Positions 1 through 12,118 of a stretch of DNA of 64,000 nucleotides are shown in pieces. The stretch covers positions 5,334,501 to 5,398,500 of the forward strand of contig OZ018412.1 of NCBI GenBank assembly GCA_963969595.1. The letters are read 5' to 3'. Position 1 is the stretch's first letter; each line of letters begins with the position of its first letter. A model generated the notes under the pieces. It searched no databases. It was not told where the DNA came from and worked only from the letters and a program-made list of their open reading frames with translations. The translations under genes and the position numbers were made by a program. The stretch is from Neckera pumila. Lineage: Eukaryota > Streptophyta > Bryopsida > Hypnales > Neckeraceae.

Positions 1-115
1 CCTTATTAGTCCCAACCTTGAAAAGGACGGAAAAAACACATTTTCAGCTTCCGTTGGAAATCTGTTTCAACTTTGGTAAAAAATACTCCACCCCTCCGGA
101 TTGGATATTGGGCGT
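1..115 (+). repeat. Partial family TA-1 copy cut by the window edge
   Basis: CCTTATTAGTCCCAACCTTG and the next 90 bp match 5162-5270 of the intact copy. Confidence 0.6.
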
Positions 116-510
116 GGTTGACTACTAGTGCTTCTACCTTATCCGTGTCTCAACTTTTAGGGGCTTCAATTCCTCTAGTTTGCAGCTAAGTATTGTTGAG
201 GATTAATTTATTATATTCTTAGAGATAAAGAGGACATGTCTTCTGCACATCTTAAGATTTCCAAATTTTTTGGTAATGATTTTAAATTATCATGATTTTT
301 TCATGAAAAAGTGAAGAAAATTCCTCTTCGATCCAAAAATAGCTAAAAAATCTGAAAATTTGTTCACATGTGTATATCATAGTGAAGAATGTTATAGAGT
401 AAACAAAATTTTCATATCATATTATAATTAGAAACTAGTAGACTATTCTAATAGACACAATATTCAAATTGCAATAAAATGTTCAATTTTAAGAATTTAA
501 AAAACAACTA

Positions 511-878
511 AGGTAGAGCCACCCATTCCCGACCAATGATCCATTCCCGACCTATAGGTGCATATATTTTTACCAAGTTTAGAATATTTTTTTTTCCTTT
601 TCAGAGTTGGAACTAATAAATACATGACACATGTCCCAAATTGTGAGAAAGAGAGTTATTGTTTGATTAGAATTAGAAGAGTCTAGACGTTGGCTATAGG
701 TTTGGCGTACTTTTTGCCTTTCAAAATTCATAGAATTTTAGTTCAAATGATAAAATTACCAAACTTTTTGCAATCCTTGTCATTTCTATCAATGTACCTC
801 TGAAAATATTTGTTTTGCCTTCACTACTCCAGATCATGTTGGAATTCCTTATTCGGTCAATTATGGGTGGGTCTATCT
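511..878 (-). mobile_element. TA-flanked inverted-repeat element, family TA-1
   Basis: TA at 509-510 and 879-880. Termini AGGTAGAGCCACCCAT and, as reverse complement, AGATAGACCCACCCAT. The interior matches 4875-5301 in opposite orientation (GACACATGTCCCAAA, AGAAGAGTC). TA duplications suggest a Tc1/mariner-type origin. Confidence 0.75.
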
Positions 879-1947
879 TAGATTGAGGTAGAAACTAGGT
901 TCAATGAGCTTCATTTCATTCTTTGGACTCAAATTCGAGATCAAGGAGGTAAGAGTTGCTAAAATACACTAAAAAACATCTTTTGTGATCTATGGCACAC
1001 ACTTCTTCATTTTTAGCAAATTTATGGACATCCATACAAGGCCATTCGTTTGTTATGAAAAAAATAATCTTTCAAACCTTCAAGAAAAAAATTGAATGAT
1101 ACTAAAAATAATCCCAACCACACAACTAATGAAAGCATTGGCAGTCCTTCTCTGAGTGTAGATTTTAGAGACATTAGATGAGATTCGGAGGTATTGGAGG
1201 GCTGTGAGTTCCCCTGCTGTCTGCTGCGTTCCCAGCCTGTAGGAACGTAGCAGGAGCAACTGGCTGACGTGGTCGAGTGACTGCCACGTAATTTCTTGAA
1301 AAAAAAAGAATTTTTTTTTTTGCTTAAAATGATATTTTGGTAAGAATTTTTTTTTTTTTGAATTTTTGAATTTTTTTTTTCTGACACACCCGTACCGGTG
1401 TCCACTAAATCTGGGCAGATCAGGGAACAGGTCTAAAACGGCCCTCCAGGACCCCCAAATATCATCTAATGATCTTCATTCAATATTTGTTGATGTTTGA
1501 CATGGTGAGTCTATAAAGCGTTCAAGTGTGAAGTAGTGGCCAATCCATAGAAATGTTGCATAGTCTAGGCCCTTGAATGCCCTTATGGTGTGTTGGTTCC
1601 ATAGGATTTAGGATGTTCTAAGGGTGGACTTACATATAAAGCCTGATGAGCAAAAAAATACAAATTAAGAACAATTCTACCAATCATTGCTGAGGTTGGA
1701 AGTAGGAGAATTAGTTCTACCATTACTAGTGCATTTCACATTGTAGAAGAAACATAAAAGCGTTTTTTACATTCCAATATTTATGAACATACCCACCCAC
1801 TAGTACATGTACAGTTTCCCTAAGTTCATATTTTGGATAATGATCAGGTGCATCAAAGTGCTGTTTTGTCCAAATTAAATTTCATTAACTCAAAATAATG
1901 CATGGAACTTTCATAAATAACAATTGTTTACAACCATTTGGGTAAAT

Positions 1948-2560
1948 AATATTCTCCCACTATCCTACAATACTAGTCCTTTTTCTTTAGTATTGAAAAG
2001 TATTAAAGATTTGGCAACAATTTTTTAAAGTATGTTAGGATTAAATGATTTTATAGTAAAAGTGCAATGTGTCCTTTCAGATACAAAACAAGTAGAAATG
2101 TCTCTTTACTGAAATCAAGGCAAGATAAAAAAAAATAAGAGGTTGCAATAGATACAAAGTGCACTGATACACAAATATCAATAGGCTATATAGAGAAGGA
2201 AGACTTTGTATACAACTACCTTGCCCTCTTCATGCGTTTAGATTTGCACAAGAATGGCTTAAAAATTAAAAAATTAAATGAAAAGTTTGATGCCTTTTTG
2301 TCTTAAATTCAATCATTTTTAAATTGCCATAAAAAAATTAGAACTTTTTTATTTGTAAAGCAAATATTAAATTAGACTTCTTGTGTTTCATTTTAGTAAT
2401 TCATATCAAAATCAAAACAAATAATCTCCAATCCTAAAATCAAATTTGAAGTACATAAAAAGTGGAAGGAACAAGTTTCTGACTTTCGAAAATCTAATTT
2501 TAACATTAGACTTTAACTTTGGGTTTCCTTTTAGTTTGAGAATAGGACAAAGCTATTCTG
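1948..2560 (+). repeat. Dispersed repeat R, copy 1
   Basis: It matches 21222-21800 in inverted orientation. Landmarks include AGTATTAAAGATTTGGCAAC, GGTTGCAATAGATACAAAGT and CTACCTTGCCCTCTTCATG. Edges are approximate, no terminal repeats or coding frame are clear, and the class is unknown. Confidence 0.6.
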
Positions 2561-2769
2561 AAATGTAGTTTCTTCCTATTCACCTAAAGACATAAACATC
2601 ATGGAAGTCAACCAAAGCAGTTACGATTATGGAAAACTTGAAATTTGTTTTTCAATTCCAACTTCAGTGGAAGTCCACCTTGACTCCCCCCTAATGCACC
2701 CTACTCTTCTTAACTTTTGAGCCAAAAAGAACTTTCATTTTCCTTGCTCAAAAGAACCTCTCATTCATT

Positions 2770-4512
2770 GAGGTTGTGTACTTTGCCAGACCTTTGTGAT
2801 TATATAATTTATTTTAACCCCTAAAGTTTCATGACTATGTAATCATAAAAAATGCTCCAAAACTGCCATTTCTAATACAACTACCAAATTTTGGGAAAAA
2901 AACAATTTTTGACACATGTAACCGTAGGATCTTGTAGTATGATATTTTGAAAACATGTGGTAAAAATTTCAGAAAATTCCACCGTGTGGATTAAAAGATA
3001 TAAGCATTCAAAGTCTTGAAAACCATTTTTTCAATCCTGCAAAAAACCGGGCAGCTGCACTTTGCAAGCTCACTTTTCAATGAAAAAATGTCGATGAAGG
3101 TGGTGCTTCTTTGAATTCAGTTTCCTAAACAAGTTGTCTATATGCATGAAAAATTTCACATCGTTTGAAATTGTACAACATATAGGAAAAAAATAGTAAG
3201 TAGAAAGAAGTAGAAAATGACTCAAAATACTAAATTGTTAAAAATTTAATCATGGAATTCAAAAATGCCAATCCCAACGGTTGTAATGTTGTAATAATCA
3301 ATCTACATCCTAGGATTTTATTTTTTTCCAAAAATATTGAAAATTGAGTTAAATAAACGACTCTAAAGTTTTTTTTAGAGTAGAAAATCCATAACTGCCC
3401 GCAAACCAAAAACCCTCATAACTTTTGACTCATTGATTGAAATGGAAGGACTCAAAGCTTTTAAAGTATGATTAAATATAGAGAACCAATTTCTAAATAA
3501 CAATTCCGGAAAAAATGATTTTTTCTGATCTGCCCAAATTGCCCGGTTATGAAAAAAAGTAACATATTAGGTCACAACTTTTGACTCGTATTTCGAAATG
3601 TCATGAAACTTGGTACACATGAAGATATTCCTCGCCCCCACCTTCTATTAAAATTTCAGCCTCAAATATGGATATCTCTAGTCACACGTACCTGCCCAAA
3701 ATTTCTATACGGCCAAAAAGCGCATGTTGGTCCTTTAGGGGTTAATTGGTGCCCGGGAGCAAAAGTTATGGCACAATAAGCAAAATTGGGGTTTCAGCGG
3801 GCAGCCCAAAAAAAATCATAAAAAGTCAAAATAATTTTTTTCAATTTTTTTTCTCAAAGATTATATTTTTATCTACATGTGAAGCTTTGTTTCAATTTGG
3901 ACTAATAATGAGAAAGTTATGGACAATCTTACTTTTTTGGGCAATCTAAGCATCTTCTTGAAAAAATAACTTGTAGAATTCGTTTTTTAGTGCAATTTTT
4001 AGAATTTTTCAAAATTTTTGTTAGACAAGGTTATATTTTCTTGCTAGAACAATCTCACCGTCCGGATTATTGTGATTCAATTCCATCTAAAACAATTTAG
4101 TTTTTTTTCAATCTTGAATCCACCTCTATTTAACAAATTTTTGATGAGTGAAAAGTAAGTGCTTTTTATCCTAAATTTTTTTGGGAGATTCTTGACTCAT
4201 CTACTTAACATATAGAAGTAGAATATCAAAGTCTATAGTGCAAAAAAATTGAACTGAAAAGACTCAAAGCCAAAAAATCTAGTCAAGCAAGGTGCAAAAA
4301 AACTTGTTTTCTTCACTTTAAATGCATATATCTTGCAATCTACATGGCCAAAGTTTCTGAAATTTCTTCCACATATTCACATACTAGTCAAGTATAAGAT
4401 CTTATGGTTGGATATGCAAAAAAAAACAATTTTTAAAGCTCTTTTCTCTTTGCAATAGAAATGACAGTTTTGACTGGTTTTTGATAGGAAAATCACCTTG
4501 GTCCTTTAGGGG
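2770..4512 (+). mobile_element. TTAA element, family B copy 1, left-truncated, split by family D
   Basis: Segments 2770-2813 and 3742-4512 join at one TTAA to match the intact copy at 52296-53186 (GAGGTTGTG, then TATATAATTTA, then the GGGAGCAAAAGTTATGGC region). The right end is CCTTTAGGGG followed by TTAA at 4513-4516. The normal left 90 bp and left terminus are missing. Confidence 0.7.
2818..3741 (+). mobile_element. TTAA element, family D copy 1 (924 bp)
   Basis: TTAA at 2814-2817 and 3742-3745. It starts CCCCTAAAGTTTCATGACTA and ends GGTCCTTTAGGGG. No coding potential. It is nested in a family B element, and is nearly identical to 23214-24136 over its full length, so one of the two moved recently. 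Confidence 0.85.
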
Positions 4513-4874
4513 TTAAATTGAATTAGAGGCAATAATTGACATTTCATGTGACAATAATGGAGTGATTAATGACTACAATAAGAAATTTCACCTTTTGAAT
4601 GTAAGTTTATTATAAAAAGTAACCTTCTTAGGCTTTTATATTGTAGCCATTTTAGGGAATGTTATGACTACTAAAGGTATGTAAGATGACTATTGCGGAC
4701 GCATTTTTATTTATTTTTATTTAGAGATAGTCTAGTGATTCTTTTGGAGCATTTTTTGCAGTATACTTCAAAAATAACTTTATGACAAATTCATACTTTG
4801 TCCAAAAAGCATAATTTTGGTTGCTTTGACTCATTTAAAAAAATCCAACAATGGCACAAAGGCAAACTATAGTA

Positions 4875-5301
4875 TGGTAGAACCACCCATAGTCAACCAC
4901 TTAAGCAGTTTCGTGCATGTTCTAAAGTAGTATAAAGCAATGTAATTTTTTTGCCATATAGAAAGATATAAATGACAAGCATTGCTAATTTTTTTGTGAT
5001 TTTTTTCCTTGATTTCAAATTACTATGAGTTTTGGAAGTCCAAAGTTAGCTTGAACCCATACCCAATGTACGGACTCTTCCAATTCCGATCAATTCAAAA
5101 ATTACTTTCCCGCTTACTACTTCCTACTTTCTTGCTCACTACTTTGGGACATGTGTCATGACCTTATTAGTCCCAGTCTTGAAAAGGTGAAAAAAAACAC
5201 ATTCAAAGCTTTGATTGGAAATCTCTTTTTGCTTTGGTTGAAAATAATTGCAGCCTATAAGTTAGGTATGGCTCCCTAGTCAGGAATGGGTGGTTTCACC
5301 A
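4875..5301 (+). mobile_element. TA-flanked inverted-repeat element, family TA-1 (427 bp)
   Basis: TA at 4873-4874 and 5302-5303. Termini TGGTAGAACCACCCAT and, as reverse complement, TGGTGAAACCACCCAT. No coding potential. Confidence 0.75.
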
Positions 5302-5748
5302 TAGTACTTTTGTTTATAAGGTAGAAACATCCATTAGTGTACCTGTTCCCATTCCTGTACCCTAGACAGTCATTAAATGTGTTCCTAACTTTCCATTAAT
5401 GTGTCCTTGAAATGCTTAATTTTAATTTGCCGATACATTGGAAGGACACATATCTAACTCTCATTTGCTGACTACAAATTTTTGCAGATTTTCGTTTTGG
5501 GTTCACCTATGTGACAATTTTAGTGGGCTAGGGAGCCACCACTTTGAAAAATCATAGAAATTACATACAGCAACTGAAAAGTCTAATTTTTTTTGAACAT
5601 TCATGATTTTCACTCCCTAGTACGACAAAATATTATGTTTAGGATAAGGCGCCTCCAACTATGCTGAATTGCTTACTACTAACGGTTTAGGGTGTCTAAT
5701 ACTTTAATGGGATGGTTTACCTTGGCCCTGGAATGTAAAAAGCTCCAA

Positions 5749-5857
5749 AAGAATGAAAAAAAGAATGAAAAAATGAAAAAATGAAAAAAAGAATGAAAAA
5801 ATGAAAAAAAGAGTGAAAAAATGAAAAAAAGAAAAAATGAAAAAAAGAAAAAAAAAG
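5749..5857. repeat. A-rich AAAAAATGAAAAAAAG low-complexity tract
   Basis: Irregular repeats of GAATGAAAAA and ATGAAAAA just upstream of the GC-rich ARM-gene promoter. The Phe-rich and Lys-rich frames across it are artefacts of composition. Confidence 0.9.
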
Positions 5858-5869
5858 TGGACAAAGGGT

Positions 5870-6529
5870 GCGCTGGAGGCAGGGCCGATCATTATTGCAC
5901 AGGAATTCTCCTCGACCCCCGCGCCCTTGCGCCAGGGCCATGGTCTGCCTGCCACCGTGCCCCCCAACCCCCTTCCCCTGCGTTCCCTGCGGCGTTCCCT
6001 GCCGTCCCTTCCCTTACATCTGCCGTCCCCCTGTCGCCTCTGCCACAGTTTCTCGCTTCCTGGTCCCTTCTCTTCCTCTTCCACTCCATATCTCTACAAC
6101 TAATTCGCCGGCATCATTTCTGCTGCTGGGCTTACGTTTACGTTGAGACTTGCGACAGCTTCTGGAGCTTCTGGAGCCAGAAATTCATCATCACGAAGAA
6201 AAGCTGATACATTCTACGGGTAACTCATCAAGTCTTTGAGGCTTGACTAGGACGCTAAGCTTAGTTTGATTGTTCGCTGGGCATTTCGCGCGCAGCTGGA
6301 GCCTTGCTTGCTTGTGTGGGACATGGTAGGTTGACTTGGACGCAATTCCGTTGGTATGGTGGCGCTCGTCGTTTTGCAATCGATTTTGGGGGTCTCCAGA
6401 CATGGGGCGGCTTTGGGTCGTGTCGAACGGCGGATTATAGAGAGGTGGTTGTTGCGAATTAGCGCTAGGGGGTAGCGAGCGGGGTTGGGATGTCGTGGAG
6501 TTTGGTGTATTAGAGGAGAAGAGCGAGCC
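5870..6529 (+). promoter_or_regulatory. GC-rich promoter/5' leader of ARM gene with upstream ORF
   Basis: Base composition changes sharply from AT-rich repeats to GC-rich at about 5870. The stretch carries pyrimidine-rich CCCTGCG/TCCCTGCC runs near 5980-6010. No convincing TATA box is seen and the transcription start is unknown. A seven-codon upstream ORF, ATG at 6490 and TAG ending at 6513, finishes 16 bases before the main ATG, so it could affect translation if it lies in the mRNA. Other short ATG-stop pairs occur further up. Confidence 0.55.
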
Positions 6530-8890
6530 ATGGGTGCGTTTCAAGGTGTTACTATTGTGGATGACGAGGAGCAACAGCAGCATGTTCGGAAGCTTGTGGT
6601 TCATTATGGCGAAGTGAACTCTGCGGAGTCGTGGTTACGACAAGCGCAGCATTTGGCTTCGTTGGTGGTGACGGCCGCGGCCGCCGTGAAGGCGTTTTTG
6701 GGGCGGTGGAAAGCTATCGAGAATCGGTTGTTGCAGCTGCCGCCGCTGCTCGCTGAGATGTCGCATCTTCATTGTCTCTCTGAGAACAAAGTGTGTCGAG
6801 AGCTTCTGCAGGTACGAATTGGGAGCCTCTTCTTGCTGATTTTTGGGAGCCCGTTCTTGATGATTTTTGAAGAAATGGGAGGTGTCTTTGGTCTCACGTG
6901 TTTAGGCCGTTTTTTTTATTTGTGTTTTTTTTTTTTTTGAACGCAGGCCATGATCGAGACACTCGAGGAAGCCCGGGCGTTAGCGACGAAGTGCACGGTG
7001 TTAAATTACGGCGGCAAGCTCCACACCCAGAGCAACTTGGATTCTCTTTGCGGCAAACTAGACCTTCACATTCACGATTGCCAGTTGATGATCACGAGCG
7101 GCGTAATGCAGGAAAATCCGTTAGCGATTTGCCGAGTCACCCCCGAGTCCACCCGGGAAGCTCTCCGATGGACCATCCGCGACTTACTTGCGCATCTTCA
7201 GATTGGCAGCGTAGACTGCAAGCAGCGCGCCTTAGACAGCATGTTACGACTCATGTCCGACGACGACAAGAACATTTTGATGGTCGCCGGTCAAGGCGCC
7301 GTCACGACCCTAGTGCACCTCCTGGATGCCAGCCAGCCCGCCATTAGGGAAAGATCCGCCGCGGCCATCTGCTACCTCGCGCTCAACGACAGCTGCGAGC
7401 ATGCAGTCGTGGCGGAAGGCGGCATAGCGCCTCTCGTCCGTCTCTTGGATTCCGGGTCCCCCCGTGCCCAGGAGAAATCCGCAGCTGGGTTGCAAGGACT
7501 ATCAATTTCGGAAGAGAATGCGCGCGCTATTACGGCCCACGGCGGCGTCCCCGCTTTGATCGAGATTTGCCGAGCAGGCACACCAGGCGCTCAAGCTGCG
7601 GCGGCTGGCTCCCTACGAAACTTAGCCGCAGTGGAGGAGCTTCGAACTGGCATTGTGGAAGATGGCGCCATTCCTATCGTCATCAACTTGGTTTCTTCCG
7701 GGACGTCCATGGCGCAGGAGAATGCGGCGGCCACGCTACAGAACCTCGCGGTCTCCGACGACAGCATCCGGTGGCGGATTGTAGAAGACGGAGCTGTGCA
7801 GCCTTTGATTCGATACTTGGATGCGTCTGTGGATGCGTGTGCGCAAGAGATCGCGTTGGGCGCGTTAAGGAATTTGGCGGCGTGCAGGGATAATGTGGAA
7901 GTGTTGTGCGCGGCGGGCTTTCTGTCGCGAATCGCAAGCTGTTTGCGTGCAGGCCCCGTGTTGGTGCAATTAATGGCGGCCGCGGCCGCTTGTCACATGG
8001 CTTGCTCGACGGATTTCAGAAGGGCTGTGGGGGAAGCGGGTGTGATTGGGCCTTTGGTTAAGCTTTTGGATGCAAAGTCTAATACGGCCCAAGAGTATTC
8101 TGCACAGGTACAGGGGTTTGCATACCAATTGTCTCAATGGTGTTCCACAATTTTACGCATCTAGAAATGCACCAATAGTTGGTGTTTGGATTAACAAGGA
8201 ATAATATATCTTGCACGAAACAGAATGTATAGTGTAGTGGGGTGTATATGAGATGATGCGGTGTCTTACTTTTGTTGTTACTTTTGGTGTATAGGCCTTG
8301 GCTCTTCTTCTTGTGGTGGAGGAGAATCGCAAATTGTTTCTGGCTGAAGACTGGGGTATCATCGGATTAGTGTTGCTCTTGGACACTCGCTTTCAGGAGG
8401 TGGGCAAGCAATTTCCCATCGCGGCTCTGCAGGCTCTTTCAGGAAACGCTAAGTGCAGAAAGCAGATGGTGACTGCTGGTGCTTGTTGTCATTTGCGTCA
8501 GTTGGCCGATATGGATGTCTCTGGTGCGAAAAGGCTGTTGGATCGACTGGTTGCTGGCAAGTTCCGAAGCATTATCAGCAAGACTCTAATGGTGAGTAGT
8601 TGTACCTTTTTTCTCCTTTGTATATCACTACCTCCCCTTTCAACACTAACCTTCTGGGTGGGCTGTCCAAAAAAAAAGAGTTCCTTTTGTGTGCTTTCCA
8701 GAACTAGTTTTAGTTTTGCCTACAGTATTGGAAATCATGTCTCGTTCTAGCCTTGGAGTCCACCTAACTTAGCTGTAATTGTCATTATTCCAGCGAGTGC
8801 ATTGGTCATTCACGCGACCTCTTGAACATATTTTCGTACTGCAGCTAATTTGGTGTGTTGATTTTGCAGATGAATGCGTTCCATAATTGA
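6530..8890 (+). CDS. ARM-repeat (vacuolar-protein-8-like) protein, 4 exons, 586 aa
   Basis: Exons 6530-6811, 6947-8107, 8295-8591 and 8870-8890. All introns are GT-AG and phase 0 (135, 187 and 278 bp). The N-terminal 180 residues match the helical domain that precedes the repeats in plant ARM-superfamily proteins of roughly 550-580 aa (a run near SAESWLRQAQHLASLVV, then SGKLDL-like LCGKLDLHIHDC). From about residue 186 to 560 there are tandem armadillo repeats with the usual G-x-(I/V)-P-x-L-(V/I) and NLA-type pattern. ARM repeats are protein-binding scaffolds; partner and location are unknown here, and no signal peptide, membrane segment or U-box is visible. The ATG at 6530 is chosen because it lies in GCCATGG and is the first in-frame ATG; the frame extends upstream without one. 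The last exon adds only six residues (MNAFHN); if intron 3 is retained the tail differs. Family call is firm, cellular role is not. Confidence 0.9.
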
Positions 8891-10678
8891 TCGTCACATA
8901 GGTCTTCGGTTGCGAACTGGAAGGAGAAGTTTTCTACACAGCAGAAACTCGCTCTTTCAGCGCCTTGATCGTGAATAGGAACATAATGTGCAGGTGTCCG
9001 AAATTCCTGTACAGTGGGGTCACCGTAAAGTTGTGCCATAGATACCACCCCTGAAGACGCTGTTCTGCGAGCTTAAGCAGACACCATTTACGTAGGTTAG
9101 GTTTGGGGACATTCATTCAATATCCCATTGATTATGGGCTGTAGATGTAATATATCAACATAGCAAACTGTGACCAGTCTCTGAGCTGTCACAGCAGCAG
9201 GCCGTAGGATCAACAGGCTTCCTCCTTTGTAGACTGAGGAGCTATTGTGCAGATAGAATCGGAAGAACAATAAGCAGTCGAAGACAAAATGTTATAATTG
9301 TACAACATAAACCAGATTCTCTTATTGCTTCGCCTTTAAACCTTTGGTGTACCTGTTTGGTGGCATATCGTTTTTTTTGAATTGCTTCTCTATATTCCAG
9401 ATGTGGTATGGTTCACTGAGTTGATGCCTTTGCATGTGCTGTTTTGTCCAATTGGTCAAGGCTAATCAGTCTTCTCTAAACCAAGAAATAATAGAGATTA
9501 GAAGTTAGAACTGCATTTGGGTGCATTTCAAGGCAAGGGATCAATGTCACCACTCACCAGCATTATTCCTAGGATCCGTAAGAGTGGGATTTTGGGGTAT
9601 CTTGCACGAGTGAGAGCTGTCTTAGTAGAGCATTAGGAAGTATTAGTAGAGCATTATGACGCGACTATAATTGTGGAATGGTGAATAATGAGGCGTCAAA
9701 GTAGTAGCATCCTGACAATGATTTCGTAGTAGTCTATACAATGAACGTCCAATTGCAAAGTTTTATGGAATTTTTTACGGAATGTTGTACAAAATTGTGT
9801 TATGTATATTCTGTGCATGAGACCTCTATACTAGGGGATGTCAGAGTGTCAGCCTGGTTGGATGACAAATTGACAATTATATATCTTTTTCTTTTCCCTT
9901 GAAACACATGGACCATTTCCACTGGAAGAGGAAACAAAATAATACGTCTTTGGATATCATCTCAGTGCTCTCCAGTCTCGAGATATGCTGGGACAGTGCC
10001 TTCTTTTCCTTCCTTCGTCGTCATGCAACTGGGACATTGCCTTGTGCTGACCCCACTCACCAATGACAATTGCACTGAAATCAGAGCAGGGACCTCTTTT
10101 CCCGGAGAGGAAGCAGCTCACTGCACAGATGCGCAGAGCAAAAAGAGACCCCTAGAAATCCCGAGGCCAATCGCAAGCGGTGCATAGCTAAGCTAGAGAA
10201 TTTCATGCACTGTGTACCGGTAGAAGACAACCTCCTTTTTCTGCAATGAAGTTGATAGTCTGTACACTTGCACATAAAAAATGGATATGAAATCAAAGGC
10301 AATGAAAGTGCACCTTTGGGGATGACAAGAATGTTCATTGTTGCAAACCACTTCATTCGAGACCACCTGGGGAGCAAGGCCACTGTGGGCTGAGGTAGCA
10401 ACACTCATAATCATCAGTATCCATAACCATCACCTCAAAAAATTTGGAAAATCTTTGGAAGTTAATATATGTGATTACTAGGATGTACTACATTTGAATA
10501 TCATACCCTAGTGTTGGTATTAGATGCATTTGCAATTGGCTCTTTAAAAATTCATAATCTATTCTCACAATATCAAATAAGACATTCGAAAGTGCACATG
10601 TAATTATGTTTCTCTTGCTAATAGGATCTTATAATTTGTTAGATGTCATGATAATCATGTTCAAAAACTTAAATTCAC
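8891..10678. other. ARM-gene 3' flank and unassigned intergenic DNA
   Basis: The first few hundred bases are probably 3' UTR. Beyond about 9.4 kb I see no gene or repeat family that recurs in this window. Confidence 0.5.
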
Positions 10679-10786
10679 GGTTATAGGTGTTGCTACCTTA
10701 AATTCAAGGTTATAGGTATTGCTACCTTAAATTATGTTAGTGGTGTACATTCAAGTTCTAAAATGCACACCACTAACATAATTTAG
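10679..10786. repeat. 29-bp tandem duplication followed by a long hairpin
   Basis: GGTTATAGGTRTTGCTACCT begins at 10679 and again at 10708. It runs into a stem, 10729-10747 (TAAATTATGTTAGTGGTGT) pairing with 10767-10786, loop about 20 bases. It lies just left of the 5.2-kb transposon. Confidence 0.75.
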
Positions 10787-11335
10787 TCCACAATGGGATT
10801 TCTCCCATTTGGTTTGAAATAGGGTAATTTACCTTAACCCCTAAAGGACCAAGCCATTTTGTGGCTCCGAAACCACTGAAAACTGCCGTTTCTGCTGCGT
10901 TCATTCACGAAGTTTCAAGAATAGTTTTTTTGAAGATGTAACCATAGGATCTTAAAGTTAACTTCTTTGAGAGGATGCTGTAAAAATTTCATCAAATTTG
11001 ACCGTACGGATTGGGAGATATTTGCATTCAAAGTGAGAAGTTTTTTTTTTCCCACTGTGCCCCAGAATTTCAGATGCCTTTGACCACCTTGTGCTCAAAT
11101 TTTTTCCACTACACACCATAGGTTAAAATTTTTTCCTTATAGATAATGAAGTTAGGCATATGCATACCAATTTTCATGTCAATCCAACATCCCTAGCACA
11201 TGCCAAAAATTCTTGTAATGCCACAATGTCCCAAGAATTGGCACAACACTAGTGAATTTTGAATCAAATTTTCCACCACATACTTAGAGATATAGAAAAT
11301 CCGAATGGTGGATACATAGGCATACTCAGACTTGA

Positions 11336-11842
11336 CTAGTAGAAACAAAAATTTCTCAAAAAAGTAAAATCTCTAATTTCTATGACCTTCCAAAATTCGC
11401 AGCAATCACCAAAAAAGATTACAAAGTGGGCAGCCCTTCTAGAAAGGGACCCAAGATGTTCCCAATAGGTTCCCGGAGAGTTCTCATTCACTTTTAGTAC
11501 AAGCGCACTTCTTCCCACAGTTTCCAACCAAGTACTTTTCTCTCTTCTGCTTTTCATGACAAATGGCTTTACTAATGGTGGAAGATTGGCTTCTAATTTT
11601 GCCAAAACAGGTGGACACGGGCCCATGGCCTCATGACTCATGCACGTGCTAGGCCTCTTGGAAAGAAGTGTTCTTCCTTCAAAACAAAAGTTTCTAGTCT
11701 TCCAAAATAGTGGCCAGACTCCTCCTAATGTAGAACATAAATATATGAGGTGAATGAGAATTGCAAGTGCATGTACAAAATTAGAGATACAAAGAAATTG
11801 GCATGGCACTTTGATAATGACACAAGAACTTCTAAATGACAT
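11336..11842 (-). other. Open frame of 168 codons in the 5.2-kb element, no recognised product
   Basis: It lies between the transposase end and the left terminus. Its left part overlaps sequence also present in the non-coding short relative at 51259-52112, which argues against a conserved protein. Most likely chance. No domain is recognised. Confidence 0.2.
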
Positions 11843-12118
11843 ATATATAAAAATCTTTTAGAATTCATAGTTTTCCCATATGAAGAGCAAATACTGCATA
11901 TCCCAAAAAAATTTGGTGAATTTTAGTTATTCCCGTAAATTAGAAAGCAATAACTATCTTCCATAGACTTTATAATAATGCCCTGTATTGTTTGATTCTA
12001 GATGCTCCAAAAATGTATAGTCACGCTCCACCGTCTTGGCATTCACAACTTTGACCTTCATGCCCAAAATGTATAAATGATGACAAATTATGAAATTGTA
12101 CTCACCTTGTCAGTGGCT

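Noticed and set aside
5679..6103. Phe-rich and Arg/Pro-rich frames on both strands
   Set aside because: They run across a low-complexity A-rich tract and a GC-rich leader, with no family resemblance.
6898..7893. Alternative frames overlapping the ARM gene (for example 6898-7347 and 7567-7893)
   Set aside because: Shadows of the GC-rich ARM-repeat exon in other frames.
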